Shown: positions 23,985 through 32,446 of the stretch, piece by piece | Layout of the letters: every line of letters begins with the position of its first letter | Numbering within the stretch: the stretch's first letter is position 1 | Assembly (NCBI GenBank): GCA_034436375.1 | Contig: DAOTVS010000095.1 | Coordinates: 1-37,968 of the forward strand | Origin: DAOTVS01 sp034436375 | GTDB taxonomy: Bacteria; Chloroflexota; Anaerolineae; SpSt-313 | Length of the DNA stretch: 37,968 nt | Direction: 5' to 3' | Notes under the pieces: model-generated | The model's input: only the letters and a program-made list of their open reading frames with translations | The model's database searches: none | Told to the model about the DNA's origin: nothing | Program-made: the position numbers and the translations under genes

Positions 23985-24448
23985 GCAGAGCCCGCTTTGC
24001 CTCGATTCGGCGGCCTTGCGTGCCGGACGTGCAGACTATGGTGACCATAATCAACGCCCGGGCAGCCGAGGGCCTCATTTTGCCGCGCTCACAGAACTAT
24101 GTGTATCAGAACCTCCGCGACTTTTGTGTGGCGGAGGAGAACGGAAAGCTTGTCGGTTGTGGGTCCCTTCATGTGCTGTGGGGCGACCTGGGTGAGATCC
24201 GCGGCCTGGCAACCACTGAGGAGGCGCCGGTCGGTCTGGAGGGGCAGTTGGTACAGGCCCTCCTGGCTGAGGGGCGCCGGCTGGGGCTACCGCACGTCTT
24301 TGCCTTCATGTCACGGCCGCAGGTTCTGCTGGAGCAGGGTTTTGTTCTGGCCGATCGCGACAGCCTGCCGCGCATTGCCTGGCGCGAGTGTATCGACTGC
24401 GTCAAGTTTCCGAATTGTGATGAGGTCCCCGTGTGGATTGATCTGTAG
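23978..24448 (+). CDS. ArgA-like GNAT protein, diverged copy 2
   Basis: This 156-residue paralog of the preceding gene aligns along its whole length. It shares RRPCVPDVQTMVTIINARA, YVYQNLRDFCVAEENGKLVGCGSLHVLWGDLGEIRGLA and the C-terminal ECIDCVKFPNCDEV. The acetyl-CoA pyrophosphate loop, GYQGRRIG in copy 1, has become EAPVGLEG, losing the Q/RxxGxG/A pattern. FFERCGF has become LLEQGF. It could be catalytically weak or a regulatory partner of copy 1, or could act on another substrate. ATG with GGGGGC in front; coupled to copy 1. Confidence 0.85.
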   Translation: MLGRARFASIRRPCVPDVQTMVTIINARAAEGLILPRSQNYVYQNLRDFCVAEENGKLVGCGSLHVLWGDLGEIRGLATTEEAPVGLEGQLVQALLAEGRRLGLPHVFAFMSRPQVLLEQGFVLADRDSLPRIAWRECIDCVKFPNCDEVPVWIDL

Positions 24449-24463
24449 TTATCAGGCAAGCCG

Positions 24464-24481
24464 CCAAGACTTAAAGTCTGG
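24464..24481. repeat. Short palindrome before carA
   Basis: AGACTT (24467-24472) and AAGTCT (24474-24479) form a hairpin extended by imperfect flanks (CCA and TGG). A T-rich TTTGTTTT follows a few bases later. It is 28 bp upstream of carA in a 58-bp gap. It may be a weak internal terminator or a processing site, since the operon must continue into carA. Confidence 0.45.
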
Positions 24482-24506
24482 CCTTTGTTTTCCGGGAGTG
24501 AACCCT

Positions 24507-25658
24507 ATGGAAGCACTGCTGGCGCTGGAAGATGGCGCCGTATTCAGCGGCCGCTCGTTTGGAATCCCCGGCGAATGCTGCGGCGAGGTCGTCTTCAATA
24601 CCAGCTTGACCGGTTACCAGGAGATCCTGACCGATCCTTCGTACCGGGGCCAGATGGTGGCGATGACGGCCCCGCAAATCGGCAATACCGGGATCAATCC
24701 CGAGGATATGGAATCCGAACGCCCCCAGGTGGAGGCGTTTCTGGTGCGTCAGGTCTCTCCTGTGGCCTCCAACTGGCGCACGCGCCAGAGCTTGGGCCGC
24801 TTTCTTCGTGCGCACAACACCATGGCCCTCAGTGAGATCGATACGCGCGCCCTCACCCGCCACGTGCGCAACTATGGCGCTTTGAAAGCAGTCGTCTCGA
24901 CAGAGGATCTTTCTCCCGAGTCGCTGGTGGAAAAGGCGCGCGCTTCGGCCGATATCTCGGCCCGCAACTGGGTGGCTGCGGTGTCCTGCCGGGCGCCCTA
25001 TGAATGGACCGAGGGTATGCCGGCCGGTTGGGGGCCGCGGCCAGCGCCGGGGATCCTGCCGCCCAATGGGGATCCCCGACCGCCGACAAGGCGCCATATT
25101 GTGGTCTATGATTGCGGGGTGAAGCAATCCATCCTGCGCTACTTTGTGGATCACGGCTGCCGACTGACCGTGGTGCCCTGGAACACCACCGCGGCAGATG
25201 CCCTGGCTCTGGACCCCGATGGCATCTTCCTCTCCAACGGCCCTGGCGACCCACAGCGGGTGCCCGAGTTGGCCGAGGCGGTGCGCGGGCTGTTGGGGCG
25301 GCGCCCGATCCTGGGCATTTGCCTGGGGCATCAGGTGCTGGGGCTGGCTTATGGGGGCCGCACCTACAAGCTGCGCTTCGGCCACCACGGCGGCAATCAG
25401 CCCGTGCTCGACCTGCAGCGTGGCGGCGTGCAGATCACGGCGCAGAACCACAATTTTGCCGTCGATGCCGCCTCATTGCGCGAGGATGATATTGTGGTCA
25501 CGCACATCAACCTCAACGACCGTACGGTGGAGGGCATGCGCCATCGCCGCTGGCCCGCCTGGAGCGTGCAGTATCATCCGGAGGGCGGCCCGGGCCCGCA
25601 CGACGCGGTGCCGCTGTTTGATGAGTTTGTGTCACTTGTTGACGAGTGGCGGAACTGA
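24507..25658 (+). CDS. carA: Carbamoyl-phosphate synthase small subunit
   Basis: This is the glutaminase subunit supplying ammonia to CarB for carbamoyl phosphate, shared by arginine and pyrimidine synthesis. The 383 residues have the N-terminal CPSase domain (ALEDGAVFSGRSFG to the YGALKAVVST region) and a class I glutamine amidotransferase. The nucleophile Cys272 is in LGICLGHQVLG, with QNHNFAV and the triad His357 and Glu359 in QYHPEGGPGPHD. A proline-rich linker of about 20 residues (around 175-195) joins the domains. The ATG follows GGGAGTG; the open frame upstream covers argA2 in another frame and is not coding. Located 18 bp before carB. Confidence 0.97.
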   Translation: MEALLALEDGAVFSGRSFGIPGECCGEVVFNTSLTGYQEILTDPSYRGQMVAMTAPQIGNTGINPEDMESERPQVEAFLVRQVSPVASNWRTRQSLGRFLRAHNTMALSEIDTRALTRHVRNYGALKAVVSTEDLSPESLVEKARASADISARNWVAAVSCRAPYEWTEGMPAGWGPRPAPGILPPNGDPRPPTRRHIVVYDCGVKQSILRYFVDHGCRLTVVPWNTTAADALALDPDGIFLSNGPGDPQRVPELAEAVRGLLGRRPILGICLGHQVLGLAYGGRTYKLRFGHHGGNQPVLDLQRGGVQITAQNHNFAVDAASLREDDIVVTHINLNDRTVEGMRHRRWPAWSVQYHPEGGPGPHDAVPLFDEFVSLVDEWRN

Positions 25659-25676
25659 TGGAACGGGAGGCCTTCT

Positions 25677-28600
25677 TTGCCCAAGCGTACTGATATTCAC
25701 ACGATTTTGATCATCGGCTCCGGCCCCATCGTCATCGGCCAGGCCTGCGAGTTTGATTATTCGGGCACACAGGCGGTCAAGGCGCTCAAGGAAGAGGGGT
25801 ACCGGGTGGTGCTGGTGAACTCTAATCCGGCCACCATTATGACGGACCCGGAGCTGGCCGACCGCACCTACGTGGAGCCGCTGACGGCAGCGGTGTTGGA
25901 GCAGATCATTGTGCGCGAGCGGCCCGATGCGCTGCTGCCCACGGTGGGCGGGCAGACGGCGCTCAACCTGGCCATTGAGCTGGCCGATACGGGCGTGCTC
26001 GAGCGTTACGGTGTGCAGCTCATCGGGGCGCGCCCGCAGGCCATTCGCCTGGCCGAAGACCGCTTGCTCTTCCGCGAGACAATGCAGAAGATCGGCCTGG
26101 AGGTGCCGCGCAGTGGCCTGGCGCACTCGCTGGATGAAGCGCGGCAGATCGGCCATGAGCTGGGCTTCCCGCTGATCATCCGCCCCTCTTTTACCCTGGG
26201 CGGCACCGGCGGCGGCATTGCCTATAATGCCGAGGAATTGAACACCATCGTGCGCCGCGGGCTGGACCTGAGCCCCATTCACCAGGTGCTCGTGGAAGAA
26301 TCGGTGCTGGGCTGGAAGGAATTCGAGCTCGAGGTCATGCGCGACTTGGCCGATAACGTGGTCATCATCTGCTCCATCGAGAATTTCGACCCGATGGGCG
26401 TGCATACGGGCGACTCGATCACCGTGGCCCCGGCCCTGACGCTGACCGATCGTGAGTACCAGCGCCTGCGAGATATGGCCCGCCAGGTTATCCGTGCAGT
26501 GGGCGTGGAGACGGGTGGGTCGAACATCCAGTTCGCCGTGCACCCTGAGACGGGGCGGGTGGTGGTCATTGAGATGAACCCGCGCGTGTCGCGCAGTTCG
26601 GCTCTGGCCTCCAAAGCGACTGGGTTCCCCATCGCCAAGATCGCCGCCAAGCTGGCCGTGGGTTATACCCTCAATGAGCTGCCCAACGACATCACCCGTG
26701 AGACGCCAGCCTCTTTCGAGCCGACCATCGATTATATCGTGGTCAAGGTACCGCGCTGGAACATGGAAAAGCTGCCCAATGCCGACCCTACCCTGGGCAC
26801 GCAGATGAAATCGGTGGGAGAGGTGATGGCCATTGGCCGCACCTTCCAGGAGGCCCTGCAAAAGGCACTGCGCTCGCTGGAGGATGGCCGTGCCGGCTTT
26901 GGGGCCGATAGCTCCGATGGACGGGTGGACCCCGACCGTCTGCGCGAGCGCCTCTCCATCCCCACGCCTGAGCGGTTGCTCTACATCCGCTATGCCCTGC
27001 AGAGCGGCTGGACGGTCGATTCACTGGCGCACATCACCAAGATCGATCCCTGGTTCCTGACGCAGCTCGAAGAGCTGATCAACCTGGAAGGGCGCGTGCG
27101 CGCCTTTACATTGGAGACGGTCCCTGAGCGGCTCTTACGCGACGCCAAGCGGGCTGGCTTTTCTGACGCCCAGCTGGCGCGCCTGCTCTCAGTGCCGGGC
27201 CAGGGCCATGCTCCAGCGCTTGCCGTGCGCCGGCGGCGGCTGGACCTGGGTATCCGCCCGGTATACAACCGTGTAGACACCTGCGGCGCCGAGTTTGAGG
27301 CGTACACGCCTTATCTGTATTCGACCTATGAGACGAGTTGTGAGGCGGCTCCCAGCAAACGGCGCAAGATCATGATCCTGGGCAGCGGCCCTAACCGTAT
27401 CGGCCAGGGCATCGAGTTTGACTATTGCTGCTGCCATGCCTCGGCGGCCCTGCGCGACCTGGATATCGAGTCGATCATGGTCAACTGCAACCCAGAGACT
27501 GTTTCGACCGACTATGACACCTCTGATCGCCTTTACTTTGAGCCGTTAACCCTGGAGGATGTGCTCAATATTGTCGATGTAGAGCAACCGGAGGGGGTGA
27601 TCATCCAGTTTGGCGGGCAGACGCCCCTGCGCCTGGCCCTGGCGCTGGAGGCTGCCGGCGTGCCGATCTTGGGCACTTCGCCGCATTCCATCGACCTGGC
27701 CGAGGACCGGCAGCTCTTTGGTGATGTGCTGCGTGAGTTGGGCATCCCGGCCGCAGAGTGGGGCATTGCCACTTCGCAGGATGAAGCGCGGCTGGTGGCA
27801 GCGCGCATCGGCTACCCGGTGTTGGTGCGGCCATCTTACGTGTTGGGCGGGCGGGCCATGGCCATCGTCTACGACCAGGCCGGGCTAGACATTTACATGC
27901 GCGAGGCGGTTGATGCCTCGCCCAACCACCCTATCCTCATCGACCGCTTTCTCGAGGATGCCTTTGAGCTCGATGTGGATGCGGTCGCTGACGGCCAGGG
28001 GGGCTTTTGCATTGCCGGCATTATGGAGCAGATCGAGCTGGCCGGCGTGCACTCGGGTGACAGCGCCTGCGTCATCCCAACCTACATGGTCAAGCCACAG
28101 CACCTGGAGACGATCCGCCGCTACACGCGTCAGCTGGCCGAGCGGCTGCACGTGTGCGGGCTGATGAATGTGCAATACGCCATCAAAGACGACATCCTCT
28201 ACGTGCTGGAGGTCAACCCGCGCGCGTCACGCACCACGCCCTATGTCAGCAAAGCTACCGGCGTGCCCTGGGCCAAAGTTGCTATGCGTGCCATCATGGG
28301 CAAAACGCTTGCCGAGCAGGGCATCACGGGCGAAGTGGCCGTCCGCGGCTATTACGTGAAAGAGGTGGCGCTGCCTTTTGTCAAATTCCCAGGCATGGAT
28401 ACACTTCTAGGGCCGGAGATGCGTTCCACAGGCGAGGTGATGGGCGTGTCGGCCGAGTTTGGCTGGGCCTATGCCAAGGCGCAGATGGGGGTAGGCGGCT
28501 CACTGCCGCTGCAGGGCGCTGTCTTTATCACCGTCAACGATAACGACAAACCGACAGCGCTGCCCATTGCGCGTGACCTGGCCGGGCTGGGCTTCAAGCT

Positions 28601-28916
28601 GCTGGCCACTCGCGGCACGGCGGCCTACTTGCAGGCGCAGGGGCTCGCCGTGCGCACCATTGACAAGGTCGGCGAGGGCCGCCCCAATGCCGTGGACCTC
28701 ATCATCAACGGCGAGATCCAGTTGATCATCAACACCCCCACGGGCAAGCTTGCTTTTGCGGACCGGGGGGCGATCCGGCGGGCTGCCGCTGCCTATGGCG
28801 TGCCGACCCTGACCACCCTGTCGGCCGCCTCCGCAGCGGTGCAGGCCATCCGGGCCATGCGCAACGAACCGCTCGCGGTGCATTGCCTACAGGAGATGAA
28901 CCATGACAGACTCTGA
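25677..28916 (+). CDS. carB: Carbamoyl-phosphate synthase large subunit
   Basis: The 1079-residue two-ATP-grasp synthetase makes carbamoyl phosphate from bicarbonate, ammonia and two ATP. The two homologous halves start at ILIIGSGPIVIGQACEFDYSGTQAVKALKEEGY and IMILGSGPNRIGQGIEFDYCCCHAS. Each half has the GGQT and MNPRVSRSSALASKATG or VNPRASRTTPYVSKATG sites. The last ~130 residues (ALPIARDLAGLGFKLLATRGTA) are the MGS-like allosteric domain that binds UMP and ornithine in E. coli. TTG start with GGGAGG 6 nt upstream. Overlaps the next gene by 14 bp. No frameshift seen in 3.2 kb. Confidence 0.98.
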   Translation: MPKRTDIHTILIIGSGPIVIGQACEFDYSGTQAVKALKEEGYRVVLVNSNPATIMTDPELADRTYVEPLTAAVLEQIIVRERPDALLPTVGGQTALNLAIELADTGVLERYGVQLIGARPQAIRLAEDRLLFRETMQKIGLEVPRSGLAHSLDEARQIGHELGFPLIIRPSFTLGGTGGGIAYNAEELNTIVRRGLDLSPIHQVLVEESVLGWKEFELEVMRDLADNVVIICSIENFDPMGVHTGDSITVAPALTLTDREYQRLRDMARQVIRAVGVETGGSNIQFAVHPETGRVVVIEMNPRVSRSSALASKATGFPIAKIAAKLAVGYTLNELPNDITRETPASFEPTIDYIVVKVPRWNMEKLPNADPTLGTQMKSVGEVMAIGRTFQEALQKALRSLEDGRAGFGADSSDGRVDPDRLRERLSIPTPERLLYIRYALQSGWTVDSLAHITKIDPWFLTQLEELINLEGRVRAFTLETVPERLLRDAKRAGFSDAQLARLLSVPGQGHAPALAVRRRRLDLGIRPVYNRVDTCGAEFEAYTPYLYSTYETSCEAAPSKRRKIMILGSGPNRIGQGIEFDYCCCHASAALRDLDIESIMVNCNPETVSTDYDTSDRLYFEPLTLEDVLNIVDVEQPEGVIIQFGGQTPLRLALALEAAGVPILGTSPHSIDLAEDRQLFGDVLRELGIPAAEWGIATSQDEARLVAARIGYPVLVRPSYVLGGRAMAIVYDQAGLDIYMREAVDASPNHPILIDRFLEDAFELDVDAVADGQGGFCIAGIMEQIELAGVHSGDSACVIPTYMVKPQHLETIRRYTRQLAERLHVCGLMNVQYAIKDDILYVLEVNPRASRTTPYVSKATGVPWAKVAMRAIMGKTLAEQGITGEVAVRGYYVKEVALPFVKFPGMDTLLGPEMRSTGEVMGVSAEFGWAYAKAQMGVGGSLPLQGAVFITVNDNDKPTALPIARDLAGLGFKLLATRGTAAYLQAQGLAVRTIDKVGEGRPNAVDLIINGEIQLIINTPTGKLAFADRGAIRRAAAAYGVPTLTTLSAASAAVQAIRAMRNEPLAVHCLQEMNHDRL

Positions 28917-29856
28917 GCGACCGCTGGTGGTCGTGACCGAACCGATCCATCCCGATGCGATGGCGCGCCTGCAGGAAGAAGTGGAGGCCATGGTGGCGCC
29001 CGGGTGGGACGAGGAGGCGCTCATCGGCTGTGTGGGCCGGGCGCAGGGGCTCATCCAGCGTGGCCTCGGGGGCGCAAGCCGGCGCCTGATGGCGGCGGCG
29101 CCCCAACTCAAGATCATCGCCCGGCACGGCGCCGGCTATGATAACGTGGATCTCGAGGCCGCCCGCGAACGGGGGATCATCGTCACCAACACCCCCGATG
29201 CGACGGCCTTTTCTGTAGCGGAGCACACGTTGGGCCTGATCCTATCGGTGAGCCGACGGATCGCTCTGGGCGACCGGGGCCTGCGTGCCGGTCGCTGGGG
29301 GGTGCGCAGCGATTGCTGGGGAGTGGACCTCTACGGTGGCACCCTGGGCGTCGTGGGCTATGGCCGCATTGGGCAGCGGGTGGCGGCACTCGCCCGTGGC
29401 CTGGGTATGGCCGTCGCCTATGCCGATCCCGTGCCGGCTGACGAGAACCCGGCTGCGCCGGCGCAGCGCCTGAGCCTCGAGGAACTCCTGCCGCTGGCCG
29501 ACGTGCTGACCTTGCACGTCACCCTGAACCCGGGCACCCGGCACCTGATCGGTGCGCGCGAGCTGGCGCAGATGAAGCCCGGGGCGATCCTCATCAACGC
29601 CTCGCGTGGGCCGGTGGTCGATCAGGCCGCTCTGATTGAGGCCTTGCATGCCGGGCGGCTGGGCGGCGCCGGGCTAGACGTGTTCGAGGAGGAGCCGGTG
29701 CAGGGTGTGAGCCCCCTGTGCCAGTTCGACAATGTCGTCCTGACCCCTCACATTGCCTCACAGACCCCCGCCACCATGCGCCGTATGGCCATGGATGCTG
29801 TGGAGGAGGTGCTGCGGGTTCTTTCAGGGCAGCCGCCCAGATATCGCGTGGCCTGA
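28903..29856 (+). CDS. D-2-hydroxyacid dehydrogenase (SerA/phosphoglycerate-dehydrogenase-like)
   Basis: The 317-residue NAD-dependent dehydrogenase has Rossmann motif GVVGYGRIGQRVA (149-161). Catalytic Arg235 is in NASRGPVVD, Glu264 in LDVFEEEP and His283 in LTPHIASQTP. It lacks the C-terminal ACT domain of regulated SerA. Substrate could be 3-phosphoglycerate, glyoxylate/hydroxypyruvate or another 2-oxoacid. Its 14-bp overlap with carB makes it the last gene of the arg-car transcript, but I know of no direct link to arginine. The ATG lies inside the end of carB, without an independent promoter. Confidence 0.92.
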   Translation: MTDSERPLVVVTEPIHPDAMARLQEEVEAMVAPGWDEEALIGCVGRAQGLIQRGLGGASRRLMAAAPQLKIIARHGAGYDNVDLEAARERGIIVTNTPDATAFSVAEHTLGLILSVSRRIALGDRGLRAGRWGVRSDCWGVDLYGGTLGVVGYGRIGQRVAALARGLGMAVAYADPVPADENPAAPAQRLSLEELLPLADVLTLHVTLNPGTRHLIGARELAQMKPGAILINASRGPVVDQAALIEALHAGRLGGAGLDVFEEEPVQGVSPLCQFDNVVLTPHIASQTPATMRRMAMDAVEEVLRVLSGQPPRYRVA

Positions 29857-29999
29857 TTCGTAAAGGGTTTGGAGTGGGTTCAGGGGTGGGCAGTACAAGT
29901 TCTCTGCGCGTCCGGAATCCCCAGCTTGCTGGGGCGTCTCTGCCTGGCTCCGGCTGCAAGGAGGGCCGCATCCGGCGCGATTGCCTCTACTGGACCGTG

Positions 30000-30470
30000 A
30001 TGGGCTTTTTCAACTATGTGCTGCTCTCGGATGTACACTCGATGCAGGTCATCGAGGACCCCTGCGGCATGCTGGCGTGTTTGCAAGAGGCTGTGGCGGA
30101 GTATCCGCAGCCGTTGCGGCAGGCGATCCTGGAGCGCTTCGTGGCGGAGGCCCGCTTCTGGCCGAACAGCTTTCACTATGTGAGTGCGGTAGAGCGGGCC
30201 GATGTGATCTACACGACCGACATCGTGCAGCAGGTCGTGCAGGCCGTGATTCAGGTCATCTTTGCGCTCAACGGCGTGTATTCTCCCGGTGAGAAAAAGC
30301 TGGCACAGACCCTGGGGCGGCTGGCTGTGCAGCCGGAGCAGTTCGTGCCCCGCGTGCAGGCGCTGCTCTACCCGGGGATCGAAGCGAGCGTCGAGCGGCT
30401 GCGTGAGCAACGTCAGGCGCTCGTGCGGTTGGTAACGGACGTGGAGGAGTGCGTAATCCGTAATGCGTAA
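30000..30470 (+). pseudogene. Probable N-terminally truncated gene; C-terminal helical part of a nucleotidyltransferase-like protein
   Basis: The frame encodes a helical stretch (VERADVIYTTDIVQQVVQAVIQVIFALNGVYSPGEKKLAQTLGRL). This resembles the C-terminal part of proteins whose N-terminal half is a nucleotidyltransferase domain; this family guess is from memory. The frame is open upstream (RRDCLYWTVMGFFNYVLL) without a credible start or ribosome-binding site, and the first ATG interrupts the apparent conserved segment. The expected N-terminal domain is absent, since the preceding 140 bp follow directly on the dehydrogenase. The last codons, reading IRNA then TAA, come from element E. A short functional protein starting at 30000 (156 residues) is the alternative. 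Confidence 0.5.
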
Positions 30471-30591
30471 TGCGTAAGGTTCTCATTGCGCAGCGTCTGC
30501 TGCTTTGTGTTTGTCTGCGTTGGGAAGGCTTACGGTGAGCAGCACTCGCCGTGTCATGAGCGCCTTACGCATTACGTATTACGGATTACGC
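30451..30591. repeat. Inverted-repeat element E with GTAATGC heptamers
   Basis: The two 29-bp arms (30451-30479 and 30563-30591) are complementary with one mismatch and enclose an 83-bp core. Each arm is GC, then GTAATCC, GTAATGC (GTAATAC in the right arm), GTAATGC and GTAAGG. TAA occurs at 30454, 30461, 30468 and 30475, covering all three frames; the one at 30468 ends the upstream reading frame. The core contains TGCTGCTTTGTG (30498-30509), matching the core of element C. Confidence 0.85.
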
Positions 30592-30631
30592 AAGGCATTG
30601 TGTTGGGCATGGGACAGGGAGGCGACAAGCC

Positions 30632-31402
30632 ATGTTACGCGAGAACAAGGTCAAGCGGGCCCTGTTGCGGGGCGAGCAGGTGGTGGGGACGATGGTGCAG
30701 GAGGTGCGCAATCCCTGCATCGCCCAGGTACTGGCATCGGCGGGCCTGGATTTCTTCATGCTGGACCTGGAGCACGGCGCCTTTACTCTGGATCAGGTGG
30801 CCGATATTGCCCAGGTGGGGCGCCTGGCGGGCATTATCCCCCTGGTGCGGGTGCCGGATGACGATTACCCCTGGCTGGCGCGGCCGCTTGATGCCGGTGT
30901 GATGGGCCTCATGGTGCCCCGAGTGCAGAACCGGGCCCAGGTGGAAGCGGCGGTGAGCACCATCAAGTATCCGCCCGTAGGCCGGCGCGGCTGCGCCGTC
31001 ACGGCCCGGCAGACGGAATTCGGCTCGGTGCCTGTGAAGGAATGGATGAACTGGGCTAACCAGGAGACGCTCTTTATCGCGCAGATCGAGGAGCGGGCGG
31101 CGGTGGAGGATATTGACGGCATCCTCAGCGTGCCGGGGGTTGACGTGGCCCTCATCGGCCCCAATGACCTTTCCATCTCTCTGGGCTTCCCGGGGCAGAC
31201 GGATCACCCGACGGTACAGGCGGCGATAGAGCGCGTGGTGCAGTCGGCGGCAAGGCATCATGTGGCCTCAGGGTTGCACATCCGCGACCTGGAGGCGCTC
31301 AAGACCTGGCGCGATAAGGGCATGCGCTTCCTCATGTACTCGAATGAGGTCGGCCTGTTGCGCGATGCGGCTGCGTCGGCGGCCAAGGCGCTGCGGACGT
31401 GA
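30632..31402 (+). CDS. HpcH/HpaI-family class II aldolase
   Basis: The 256-residue metal-dependent aldolase has the HpaI/GarL/RhmA TIM-barrel fold. DLEHGAFTLDQ holds the catalytic base (Glu47-His48), LVRVP the substrate-binding Arg73, and the metal ligands are Glu153 (AQIEERAAVEDID) and Asp179 (GPNDLS). It cleaves or forms 2-oxo-4-hydroxyacids with pyruvate or a related donor. Which one, 4-hydroxy-2-oxoheptanedioate or 2-keto-3-deoxy-sugar acids, cannot be told from sequence. It also resembles the macrophomate-synthase-like branch. The ATG is preceded by GGGAGG. The gene stands alone between elements E and F. Confidence 0.92.
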   Translation: MLRENKVKRALLRGEQVVGTMVQEVRNPCIAQVLASAGLDFFMLDLEHGAFTLDQVADIAQVGRLAGIIPLVRVPDDDYPWLARPLDAGVMGLMVPRVQNRAQVEAAVSTIKYPPVGRRGCAVTARQTEFGSVPVKEWMNWANQETLFIAQIEERAAVEDIDGILSVPGVDVALIGPNDLSISLGFPGQTDHPTVQAAIERVVQSAARHHVASGLHIRDLEALKTWRDKGMRFLMYSNEVGLLRDAAASAAKALRT

Positions 31403-31537
31403 AGGCTACTTCTGAATACGCAAGGTCGTAATCGCGGAGCGAAGGTTGCTTCTCAGTGTGCCTGTTTTCGAGACTGACCCAGAGCATGCAGCATACACTG
31501 AAATTCCGACCTTATGCATGGCGCATTACGTACGAGG
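31398..31537. repeat. Decayed inverted-repeat element F
   Basis: The inner arm AAGGTCG (31422-31428) with TAAT pairs with CGACCTT (31507-31513). The match resumes further in as TCAGTGTG (31452-31459) against a complementary CACTGA, with about 20 nt extra on the left side. The outer arms are only about half matched; the right arm still contains GTAATGC in reverse. The core has TGCTTCTCAGTGTGCC (31448-31463), like elements C and G. It runs from the aldolase stop TGA (31400-31402) to the ribosome-binding site of the next gene. Confidence 0.5.
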
Positions 31538-31544
31538 GGCGGGC

Positions 31545-32426
31545 ATGAACTGGTTCCCGGAAAAGCGCAACGGCTTGCTGTGCGGTGCAGCGATCTTTGC
31601 AGTGCTGCTCACGGCCGATGGCCTGGTTTTTCATAGCCTGCTGCGGGCGCCGATCAACCTGTGGACGTATGCGCGGGCCCTCCTTTCCCTCGCGATTCTG
31701 CTTCTGGCCATCGCAGTGGGCTATGCCTGGTATGGGCTGCTGAACCTGGCCTATCATAGCGGGCGCAACGGTATCGTCATCCGTTGGGCAGCCTGCTTTG
31801 ATGTGATACCGGCGGCGGATATCAAGCGCGTTGTGACGCTGCCGCGCGTGCGGGTGCGTGGAGGGCTGGGCTGGCCGGGGTACAGGTTCGGGCGCGCCTT
31901 TGTGCTGGGGGTAGGCCGGGCGCGGGTCTACCTCAGCGGGCCGTTCCGCGAGGCCGTGGTGGTGGAGACGCGCCAGGGAGATTGGGTGATCTCACCTGCA
32001 GATTGCGAGGGGTTTCTGGTCGATACGCGCGCTCGCAGCGCCCTGGGACCCGCAGTTGCGTGGACACAAGGCCTGCGCCGCCCTGAGTTCCTGAACCTCG
32101 GCCTGTGGCATGATCGCCTGGCCAGGGCGTTGGCGGCCCTGGCGCTTCTGCTCGCTGTGGGGCTGGCGGGCTTTTTGGCTGCCCGCTATCCGCAGTTGCC
32201 TGGCAGCCTCATCTTGTCTTTGGGCTCCCAGGGATTGGGCGATCACATCGGTGCGCGGAGCCAGTTGTTTCTATGGCCTGGTGTCGGACTGGCCGTGCTC
32301 CTGGTAAACGCAACTCTGGCCGCCTGGGTACACCGGCGCGAGAGACTATTGGCGTTACTCCTCCTGGGCACTGCCCTGTTGGTGCAGGCGCTGGCATGGT
32401 TGGCCGCAGTGCACCTTGTCGGCTGA
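31545..32426 (+). CDS. Membrane protein with PH-like domain
   Basis: This 293-residue protein has two N-terminal membrane helices (about 9-30 and 40-63). An extramembrane domain of about 110 residues follows (SGRNGIVIRWAACFDVIPAADIKRVVTLPRV ... VYLSGPFREAVVVETRQGDWVISPAD). Three more helices complete it. The middle part reads like the bacterial PH domain (bPH_5-type): a strand-rich stretch with IPxxxIxRV and VVVETxxG...ISPxxxEGF. Function unknown; such proteins are often annotated as PH-domain membrane proteins. The ATG at 31545 has GAGGGG at 5 nt. It lies 20 bp upstream of the YgjP-type gene, so the two are probably co-transcribed. Confidence 0.75.
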   Translation: MNWFPEKRNGLLCGAAIFAVLLTADGLVFHSLLRAPINLWTYARALLSLAILLLAIAVGYAWYGLLNLAYHSGRNGIVIRWAACFDVIPAADIKRVVTLPRVRVRGGLGWPGYRFGRAFVLGVGRARVYLSGPFREAVVVETRQGDWVISPADCEGFLVDTRARSALGPAVAWTQGLRRPEFLNLGLWHDRLARALAALALLLAVGLAGFLAARYPQLPGSLILSLGSQGLGDHIGARSQLFLWPGVGLAVLLVNATLAAWVHRRERLLALLLLGTALLVQALAWLAAVHLVG

Positions 32427-32446
32427 GCGGTGCGGAAAGGAGCATC

